A DNA stretch of 6,045 nt, taken from assembly GCA_003585845.1 (NCBI GenBank), contig NQOP01000006.1, forward strand, positions 51,199 through 57,243, given 5' to 3'. Positions 1-5,040 of the stretch are shown here, in pieces (position 1 is the first letter of the stretch; each line of letters begins with the position of its first letter). This DNA is from Bifidobacteriaceae bacterium NR021 (lineage in GTDB: Bacteria > Actinomycetota > Actinomycetes > Actinomycetales > Bifidobacteriaceae). The notes below the pieces were generated by a model that had not been told where the DNA came from, ran no database searches, and saw only the letters and a program-made list of their open reading frames with translations. The translations under genes and the position numbers were made by a program.

Positions 1-2037
1 CATTTACTGCATGGAACTTTGGGCATTGATCTACTAGCTTTTGTTGCATTGCTTGCAACACTTTGTATTGGTGAGTTCTGGGCAAGCTATTTGATTGTAG
101 TAATGGTTTGGACGGGAGAGGCAATTGAAGATTTTGCGCATATGAAAGCCCAGCGCAATCTATCTCTTTTAGTAAGCGCAGCTCCAAAAACTGCTCATCT
201 TATGACTTTGCCAGGTATTGAGCATGGAATGAATCATAATCAAGCAAATGATGAATCCTACGAACCGCCATGTTTGAGTGAAAATCAGTGCAAGCCTAGC
301 TCGTGTGTTCTGTGCCAGCATGCTGAATTTAGAAAAGTAGATGCCGCTAATTCTAAGCAATCTAATAGTAGCGAGCAAAATTGCGAAAGTAATTGCGAAA
401 ATAATAACTTGCAAAATTGCAACTGTAAACGAAATAATTGCCCATTTTTGCAAACGTCTACAGACAACGAAATCTCCTCAAATTTGCAGCGTTACGCTAC
501 AGTTGCAGTCGATGATTTAAAAGTTGGAAACGTAATTATTGTGCTTCCTGGCGAAACAGTGCCAGTTGACGGTGAATTACTAAGCGGTTCTGCGACTCTT
601 GATACGAGTGCTATTAATGGCGAATCTGTGCCTAGAGAAGTGTTTGCAGGAGCTTCAGTGCTTTCAGGCTGTGTAAATGGTGGCGTTGTTCTTATTATGC
701 GCGTAACTAAGTTGTCTGAACACTCTCAATACCAAAAAATAATGCAGTTGGTTGAATCAGCTAGGTCTTCTAGGGCAGCTGTAGTTCGTTTTGCAGATAT
801 GCTATCTGTGCCGTTTACTGTGCTGTCTTTCTTAATAGCTGGTTTTGCTTGGGGCTTTTCTGGAGATGCTCTTAGATTTGCGCAAGTGCTAGTCTTGGCA
901 ACTCCGTGTCCGCTGTTAATCGCAGTGCCGGTTGCGTGCATGGCTGGTACTGGGCGTTTAGCAAAGCTTGGAATTGTTGTTAAAAGTCAGGATGTGCTTG
1001 AGCAATTAAGTCGTGTAACAGACGTGTTTTTCGACAAAACTGGCACGTTAACTGTAAAACAGCCGCAAGTTGTGAACGTAGAAGTAATTGATACTGCACA
1101 GAAAGCTGATCGAATTGTGATGCTTGCAGGTGTGCTAGAAACGTATTCTCAGCATATTCTCGCTGGAGGCATTGCAAAAGCGGGTTCAGTTTTGTGGGAG
1201 CGCACACATCCATCTTCAACTCCGCAATTGCCTAGTGTTCGTGAGTATCCAGTAGTGCATAGCGTGAAAGAAACTGCAGGTCAGGGTATTCAAGGAGTTG
1301 TAGATGGTGTTTTGGTGCGCGTTGGGCGTAAAAAGTATGTTACAGAGCAAACTGATATTAATAAACAGGGCATGAGTCAGATTGCGGCACAACCTGTATC
1401 CAATGCGCTCGCTGCAGACGAAATGGCAACCTACGTTTCTTTTGACGGAGTGCTGGTTGGTTGGATTGTGTTAAAAGACGTGCCTCGCGATAACGCGAAA
1501 TCAACTATTGAAGCATTGCGTACGCTTGGTGCGCGCTCAATATCTATTCTTACTGGAGATAGTTTGCAAGCTGCAACAACAATTGGTAAAGGCGTTGGAA
1601 TTGACACAATATATGCAGATTTGCTTCCGCAAGATAAATTAGCGTATGTAAAAAAGCACAATTACAATGCAGCCAAAAGTAAGAAAGATTCGACTGTAAC
1701 AATGATGGTTGGAGACGGTGTAAACGATGCTCCAGTTCTTGCTGCATCCGATATTGGCGTAGCAGTAACAGATGGCACAGATACGGCAGCATCTGAGTGC
1801 GCACAGGTAGTTATTATGAATAACGATATTTCTTCTGTTGCAAGCGCAATAAGAGTAGCAAAACATACTAAACGCGTTATGGTTCAGTCAGTATTGATGG
1901 GCATTGGATTGGCAATTATAAGTATGATTTTTGCGGCTTTCGGTTTTATTCCAGCAGTTATTGGCGCAATGATGCAAGAAGCAATTGATGTTGTTGCTAT
2001 TATGTGGGCTTTAACAGCATTGCGCGAACGAAAATAA
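1..2037 (+). CDS. Heavy-metal P1B-type ATPase, 5'-partial, with Cys-rich actuator-domain insertion
   Basis: Membrane pump that couples ATP hydrolysis to transition-metal transport, most likely export. The frame is open to base 1, so the start and the first membrane segments are missing; a TTG at 19 is not a convincing start. Residues here are numbered from that TTG. Visible in order: membrane helices at about 3-36; actuator domain with the dephosphorylation motif as NGES (200-203) where TGES is usual; two helices with the metal-site motif TPCP (295-298); phosphorylation motif DKTGTLT (D339); nucleotide domain with SQH (377-379, counterpart of the HP motif) and GQGIQG (421-426); TGDS (512-515) and hinge GDGVND (565-570); two last helices with QEAID (653-657). 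TPC plus QExxD resembles the P1B-5 subgroup (family knowledge: Ni/Fe-type transport), but no C-terminal hemerythrin domain follows. Residues about 65-157 form an insertion holding nine Cys. Family certain; metal unknown. Confidence 0.95.
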   Translation, partial: HLLHGTLGIDLLAFVALLATLCIGEFWASYLIVVMVWTGEAIEDFAHMKAQRNLSLLVSAAPKTAHLMTLPGIEHGMNHNQANDESYEPPCLSENQCKPSSCVLCQHAEFRKVDAANSKQSNSSEQNCESNCENNNLQNCNCKRNNCPFLQTSTDNEISSNLQRYATVAVDDLKVGNVIIVLPGETVPVDGELLSGSATLDTSAINGESVPREVFAGASVLSGCVNGGVVLIMRVTKLSEHSQYQKIMQLVESARSSRAAVVRFADMLSVPFTVLSFLIAGFAWGFSGDALRFAQVLVLATPCPLLIAVPVACMAGTGRLAKLGIVVKSQDVLEQLSRVTDVFFDKTGTLTVKQPQVVNVEVIDTAQKADRIVMLAGVLETYSQHILAGGIAKAGSVLWERTHPSSTPQLPSVREYPVVHSVKETAGQGIQGVVDGVLVRVGRKKYVTEQTDINKQGMSQIAAQPVSNALAADEMATYVSFDGVLVGWIVLKDVPRDNAKSTIEALRTLGARSISILTGDSLQAATTIGKGVGIDTIYADLLPQDKLAYVKKHNYNAAKSKKDSTVTMMVGDGVNDAPVLAASDIGVAVTDGTDTAASECAQVVIMNNDISSVASAIRVAKHTKRVMVQSVLMGIGLAIISMIFAAFGFIPAVIGAMMQEAIDVVAIMWALTALRERK
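211..489 (+). other. Cys/Asn-rich low-complexity insertion inside the ATPase actuator domain
   Basis: The actuator domain is normally continuous from the segment after membrane helix M2 to the conserved LKVGNVIIVLPGETVPVDG stretch. Here about 90 residues intervene, with Cys at 85, 91, 96, 99, 122, 126, 134, 136 and 141 (numbered from the TTG at 19) and many Asn, Ser and Gln. CxxC (96-99), CxxxC (122-126) and CxC (134-136) spacings are present. At DNA level AATTGCGAAA occurs at 379-388 and 391-400, and GCAAAATTGC at 375-384 and 411-420, suggesting growth by short duplications. The flanking domain stays in frame and its motifs are intact. A cytosolic metal-binding or sensing role is an inference. 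Confidence 0.75.
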
Positions 2038-2088
2038 AAATATTTTTGGCGATATTTTTACGATATTCATTACGACACCTTTAATAAT

Positions 2089-2119
2089 ATTCGTTTGAGC
2101 ATTTTATTCGTTTGAGCAT
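2089..2119. repeat. 14-bp direct repeat, two copies
   Basis: ATTCGTTTGAGCAT occurs at 2089-2102 and, identical, at 2106-2119, a 17-bp period with a 3-bp gap. The second copy ends one base before the candidate -35 box at 2121, where an activator commonly binds. No known regulator site is recognised. Confidence 0.7.
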
Positions 2120-2120
2120 G

Positions 2121-2150
2121 TTGTAAGACGAAGTAATGCGCTAGTCTAAT
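2121..2150 (+). promoter_or_regulatory. Candidate sigma-A-type promoter, distal to fprA
   Basis: TTGTAA (2121-2126, four of six to TTGACA) is followed after 18 bp by TCTAAT (2145-2150, five of six to TATAAT). A transcript would start near 2157 and give a leader of roughly 180 bases before fprA. It lies directly after a 14-bp direct repeat. Motif match only; AT-rich DNA gives chance matches. Confidence 0.35.
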
Positions 2151-2151
2151 T

Positions 2152-2295
2152 ATGAAAGCATACGAGTTAGCTTCAGACGGTAATGGCTCAAGCTTGTACG
2201 TAACTTATTTTTGGCGAAGAATTACATATAAACGCTTTACAGTTACGCTGCTGAGTGGATTGAGGCAACCTATGCTTGTAGGCCGCGCTAAATAG
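2152..2295 (+). CDS. Possible small ORF, 47 codons, unknown
   Basis: An ATG at 2152 opens 47 codons to a TAG at 2293-2295. The predicted peptide begins MKAYELASDG, has four Tyr and one Trp, and is basic towards its C-terminus. No Shine-Dalgarno sequence precedes it, and the candidate transcription start near 2157 would fall just inside it, which argues against translation. It resembles no family I recognise. It could instead be untranslated leader of fprA. Listed as a weak candidate only because it fills half of an otherwise gene-free gap. Confidence 0.15.
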   Translation: MKAYELASDGNGSSLYVTYFWRRITYKRFTVTLLSGLRQPMLVGRAK

Positions 2296-2299
2296 CGCG
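2284..2299. promoter_or_regulatory. GC-rich inverted repeat, possible operator
   Basis: CGCGCTA-AA-TAGCGCG is a perfect 7+7 inverted repeat with a 2-bp centre, conspicuous in AT-rich surroundings. It overlaps the place where a -35 box should be for the TATAAT at 2319 (about 2296-2301), the usual place for a repressor. The two-base centre fits a protein-binding palindrome better than an RNA hairpin, although a 6-bp stem with a 4-base loop is possible. The regulator is not known. Confidence 0.45.
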
Positions 2300-2302
2300 A
2301 AA

Positions 2303-2319
2303 ACGGCGAAAAGTGCCGT
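2303..2319 (+). repeat. Small hairpin upstream of fprA
   Basis: ACGGC (2303-2307) and GCCGT (2315-2319) can pair around the loop GAAAAGT. The 3' arm touches the TATAAT box. No run of T follows, so it is not a typical terminator. Confidence 0.35.
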
Positions 2320-2324
2320 ATAAT
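2319..2324 (+). promoter_or_regulatory. Perfect -10 box of a proximal fprA promoter
   Basis: TATAAT matches the sigma-A -10 consensus exactly, but there is no good -35 box 16-18 bp upstream, where a GC-rich palindrome lies instead. A start about seven bases downstream (2331-2333) would put the 5' end of the mRNA almost at the ATG at 2335, giving a leaderless or nearly leaderless transcript. Confidence 0.5.
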
Positions 2325-2334
2325 ACAGCTCAAT

Positions 2335-3825
2335 ATGGGGATAATAATGGAAAAAAATAACTTAAACGAAAATGTTTCACAAGAAACATCTCAACTGCGT
2401 ATTGCTGTAATAGGAGCAGGCCCTGCAGGAGTGTATTCTTCCGATATCTTCTTACGTCAGATTGCAAAGCGTGGAGAAGAATTGGGCTTAGGTTCTAGCG
2501 CTCGCATTGATCTTTTTGAAAAGTTGCCTGTGCCTTTCGGCTTAGTGCGTTATGGTGTGGCTCCTGACCATCCAAGTATCAAATTTATTGCGGATGCGCT
2601 TGAAAAGACGCTTGATAATCCAAATATTCATCTTTATGCAAATGTTGAATTTGGTAAGGATATTGCATTAGAAGATTTATTGGAACGCTACGATGCTGTG
2701 CTATTTGCAACCGGTGCTGTGAAAGATAGACCTCTTCGAGGAGTTCCAGGCGCCGATTTAGACGGAGTGTACGGAGCTGCAAAATTCGTAGAATGGTACG
2801 ACGGGTATCCAACTAGCAATCGAGAATGGCCGCTTGAAGCTAAAGAAGTAGCTGTTATTGGCGGTGGAAACGTTGCAATGGATGTTGCTCGCGAGCTTTT
2901 ACGAGATCCTGATTATTTGCGTGCTCATACAGATATTCCAGATGATGTGTATGAGGGATTGCAAAAAAATCAAACCCAAACCTTGCATTTATTTATTCGT
3001 CGTGGAGTTGCTCAAGCGAAATTCTCCGTGCAAGAATTGCGTGAAATGGAAAAGTTATCCGGAGTGCAAATTGTTATTAATGAGGATGATTTTGAACTTG
3101 ACGATGAAACAATAGAAGTTGCCGGTAACGATAAGCTCACGCGTCAAATGGTTGAGGAGCTTTTCGCTATTCGCGATATGGCTGAAGATATGGAAGATGG
3201 CGGAAACGTTGATTTTGAGGGGAATCCAGCCAACAAACGTTATATTATCCACTTCAACTGTGCGCCGGTAGAAATTCTTGGTGAAGATGGGCGTGTGAAA
3301 GCAATACGAGTTGAGCGAACTGTAACAAGCGCGGATGGCACAATGACTCGTACTGGAGAGTTCGAGGAGTATGCCGTTCAAGCTGTTTACCATGCAATTG
3401 GCTACCATCCTGCAGAAGTTGCAGGAATTGCTTACGACGAAAAGCGTACTTTGCTTGCAAATATTGATGGACGATTAGTGACGTCTGTAGAAAATGGCGA
3501 AGTTCGTGAGCGATTGTATGCAACTGGCTGGGCTAAGCGTGGACCGGTAGGATTAATTGGCTCTACAAAATCTGATGCTCTTTTGATTGTTAATAATATG
3601 CTTGAAGATTTATCTAAAGCTGGCAATGCTGGACGAATCGCACCTGATCGCGATGAAAATTCTATAGATAAATTATTGACAGAAAAGGGCATTAAACCAA
3701 TTGATTACGTTGGTTGGAAGCGAGTTGACTCTTATGAGCGTGAACTTGGAGCCAATGAGCAGAGAACTCGAAAGAAAGTTGTTTCAGCTTCTGAACTTGT
3801 AAATATTGCTTTGGATAGCAAGTAA
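2335..3825 (+). CDS. fprA: Ferredoxin/adrenodoxin-type NADP+ reductase FprA
   Basis: Cytosolic FAD enzyme that passes electrons between NADPH and ferredoxin-like partners. Residues from ATG 2335: FAD-binding VIGAGPAG (25-32); LPVPFGLVRYGVAPDHP (64-80), the signature of the adrenodoxin reductase/FprA family; NADP-binding VIGGGNVAMDVAR (174-186); RRG (222-224), whose arginines hold the NADPH 2'-phosphate in known FprA enzymes; C-terminal TGWAKRGPVGLIGSTKSDA (397-415), also a family hallmark; late GWKRVDSYE (460-468). At 496 residues it is longer than mycobacterial FprA (about 456), partly from a variable N-terminus of about 20 residues. Start is ambiguous: ATG 2335 suits a leaderless mRNA from TATAAT 2319; ATG 2347 has a GGGG (2337-2340) as weak ribosome site. 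It stands alone between gaps of 297 and 96 bases. No ferredoxin gene is in view, so the redox partner is unknown. Confidence 0.93.
   Translation: MGIIMEKNNLNENVSQETSQLRIAVIGAGPAGVYSSDIFLRQIAKRGEELGLGSSARIDLFEKLPVPFGLVRYGVAPDHPSIKFIADALEKTLDNPNIHLYANVEFGKDIALEDLLERYDAVLFATGAVKDRPLRGVPGADLDGVYGAAKFVEWYDGYPTSNREWPLEAKEVAVIGGGNVAMDVARELLRDPDYLRAHTDIPDDVYEGLQKNQTQTLHLFIRRGVAQAKFSVQELREMEKLSGVQIVINEDDFELDDETIEVAGNDKLTRQMVEELFAIRDMAEDMEDGGNVDFEGNPANKRYIIHFNCAPVEILGEDGRVKAIRVERTVTSADGTMTRTGEFEEYAVQAVYHAIGYHPAEVAGIAYDEKRTLLANIDGRLVTSVENGEVRERLYATGWAKRGPVGLIGSTKSDALLIVNNMLEDLSKAGNAGRIAPDRDENSIDKLLTEKGIKPIDYVGWKRVDSYERELGANEQRTRKKVVSASELVNIALDSK
2373..2388. other. parS-like near-palindrome (ParB-site candidate) inside fprA
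   Basis: TGTTTCACAAGAAACA matches the widely conserved bacterial parS sequence TGTTTCACGTGAAACA at 14 of 16 positions, differing only in the two bases right of centre. The 7+7 inverted repeat extends to 2372-2389. It lies in codons 13-19 of fprA, before the conserved FAD fold, where protein sequence is free to vary. Both differences fall in the central CACGTG core contacted by ParB, so binding may be weak or absent. A short mRNA hairpin near the start codon is the main alternative. Confidence 0.4.
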
Positions 3826-3835
3826 TGCTCTAAAT

Positions 3836-3866
3836 AAACTGAAAATATTACTTAGTATTTAAGTTT
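3836..3866 (+). terminator. Weak AT-rich imperfect hairpin after fprA
   Basis: AAACT (3836-3840) can pair with AGTTT (3862-3866), and AAATA (3843-3847) with TATTT (3856-3860), separated by a small internal loop. It begins 11 bases after the fprA stop. The stem is almost free of GC and is not followed by a T-run, so termination here is doubtful. Confidence 0.22.
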
Positions 3867-3893
3867 GTAGTTAGTAAATACGCAGTATATATT
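3865..3893 (+). promoter_or_regulatory. Candidate htpX promoter
   Basis: TTGTAG (3865-3870) and TATATT (3888-3893, five of six to consensus) are 17 bp apart. Transcription would start near 3900, leaving about 22 bases before the htpX ATG. The -35 box is only a three-of-six match. Confidence 0.4.
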
Positions 3894-3921
3894 CAGAAAA
3901 ATTTAAGTTCGCATTATTAAG

Positions 3922-4809
3922 ATGGCTCGTATGTTGAAAGGCTTGAGAATACACTATGGCAGCTTAAAAGCCGCACTATTTTTTGTTGTTGTGTGGCTTT
4001 TTCTTGCCTTATGTTGGGTTCTTGCTGGCTCGCATCTGTCATCACTAATATGGTTCATTATTCCTGGTATTGCATTTAGTGTTTTTGCTTATTGGTGCTC
4101 AAGTAAGCTTGCGATTATTGCTATGCATGCTACAGAAGTTAGTGAAGAAGAAGAGCCTGTGCTTTATGCAATGGTTAGAGATTTATCTGCTCGAATTGGT
4201 AAACCTATGCCGCGAGTAATGGTTTCTCCCTACGAAAGTCCTAATGCTTTTGCAACCGGTAGAAGTGAGCGTCATGCGAGCATATGTTGTACTCGTGGTT
4301 TGATTAATATTCTTAACGAGCGCGAGTTGCGTAGTGTTATTGGTCATGAATTAACTCATATTTATAATCATGATATTCTCGCTTCTTCGCTGGCTACTGC
4401 TACAGCAACAGTATTAACGTACGTTGGTTCTTGGCTTGTTTATGTCGGGGATACGTATCGTCGTGATATTCGCAAGTATTGCAAATTTATCGGTAAGTTT
4501 TTGAATATTTTATTCGCTCCTATTGCTTCTGTTATTGTCAATGCAATTATTCCTGGTTCGCGTGAATTTGACGCAGATAAGGGAGGTGGCGAAATTACTG
4601 GAGATTTTGCTGCGCTTGCTTCCGCGCTTAATAAAATTACTTACGGCATGCAGCTTCACGAGATGAAATCTACTGCCGGATTGCAGGCTGTTGCTTCTTT
4701 GATGATTATTTGCCCATGGAATGATAATGCTTCTGCGCTTGTGCGTTTGTGCACTGCGCGTCCTACTGTTCAGGATAGGATTGGGCGTTTAATGAGCATT
4801 GCTGCATGA
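3922..4809 (+). CDS. htpX: HtpX-type membrane zinc metalloprotease (peptidase M48)
   Basis: Integral membrane protease of the HtpX/M48B family, which in other bacteria cuts misfolded or surplus membrane proteins. The 295 residues show two N-terminal membrane helices (about 15-36 and 39-58), a cytosolic segment with SPYESPNAFATGR (102-114) typical of the family, zinc motif HELTH (H142, E143, H146) at the start of a helical stretch, further hydrophobic segments (about 152-176 and 190-210), and SREFDAD (213-219) supplying the third zinc ligand E215 in the ExxxD pattern. Length is normal. The C-terminal segment, usually containing STHPP before an ERI-L helix, reads CTARPTVQDRIGRL (277-290), so the His-Pro pair is lost. 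The ATG at 3922 lacks a clear Shine-Dalgarno sequence; ATG 3931 is an alternative. It follows fprA by 96 bases with a possible promoter of its own. Confidence 0.92.
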   Translation: MARMLKGLRIHYGSLKAALFFVVVWLFLALCWVLAGSHLSSLIWFIIPGIAFSVFAYWCSSKLAIIAMHATEVSEEEEPVLYAMVRDLSARIGKPMPRVMVSPYESPNAFATGRSERHASICCTRGLINILNERELRSVIGHELTHIYNHDILASSLATATATVLTYVGSWLVYVGDTYRRDIRKYCKFIGKFLNILFAPIASVIVNAIIPGSREFDADKGGGEITGDFAALASALNKITYGMQLHEMKSTAGLQAVASLMIICPWNDNASALVRLCTARPTVQDRIGRLMSIAA

Positions 4810-4870
4810 ATATTTTATTTGTTAAACTTGCTTGTCTTGTTTATTGAGTGCATAAACCGATTCTTAAATG

Positions 4871-4899
4871 TTGAAGCGGTAAGCTGTGCATGATACCCT
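4871..4899 (+). promoter_or_regulatory. Candidate promoter of tRNA-Gly
   Basis: TTGAAG (4871-4876) and TACCCT (4894-4899) are separated by 17 bp. TACCCT keeps the most conserved -10 bases (TA at the start, T at the end). Transcription near 4906 would give a 35-base leader to the tRNA. Within that leader lies a perfect 10-bp palindrome AAACTAGTTT (4913-4922). The rest of the 4810-4940 gap shows no gene and no convincing terminator for htpX. Confidence 0.4.
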
Positions 4900-4940
4900 T
4901 AGATGGTTGTTGAAACTAGTTTGCTTTTAATTAACAGCAT

Positions 4941-5011
4941 GCGGATGTAGTTCATCGGTAGAATGGAAGCTTCCCAAGCTTCAGAGGCGGGTTCGACTCC
5001 CGTCATCCGCT
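4941..5011 (+). tRNA. tRNA-Gly, anticodon CCC
   Basis: A complete 71-base cloverleaf is visible: acceptor GCGGATG (4941-4947) pairs with CATCCGC (5004-5010), with discriminator T at 5011; D-arm GTTC/GAAT; anticodon stem GAAGC (4966-4970) with GCTTC (4978-4982) around loop TTCCCAA, giving anticodon CCC at 4973-4975, which reads GGG; T-arm GCGGG/CCCGT around loop TTCGACT, the outer pair being G-T. The CCA end is not encoded (CTT follows the discriminator). It is a single gene with no second tRNA beside it, and it runs head-on into the surface protein gene 29 bases downstream. Confidence 0.97.
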
Positions 5012-5040
5012 CTTTGACAAGTTCTTTTACTATCTAGTAT

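Noticed and set aside
169..467. Two overlapping hydrophobic minus-strand frames opposite the ATPase insertion
   Set aside because: They arise from the A-rich Asn/Cys codons of the plus strand and have no ribosome site or recognisable domain; the plus frame carries continuous ATPase motifs.
2036..2047. Palindrome AAAAATATTTTT at the ATPase stop codon as terminator
   Set aside because: It has no GC pairs and no room for a loop; a stable RNA hairpin is unlikely.
2050..2067. CGATATT repeated at 2050-2056 and 2061-2067
   Set aside because: A 7-bp AT-rich repeat is expected by chance in this composition and is not tied to any other element.
3055..3692. Minus-strand frames of about 86-117 codons opposite fprA
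   Set aside because: They lie within conserved FprA coding sequence and show no protein features of their own.
4941..5011. tRNA-Gly as an integration site for a mobile element
   Set aside because: No repeat of the tRNA 3' end, no integrase and no phage-like gene is visible nearby.
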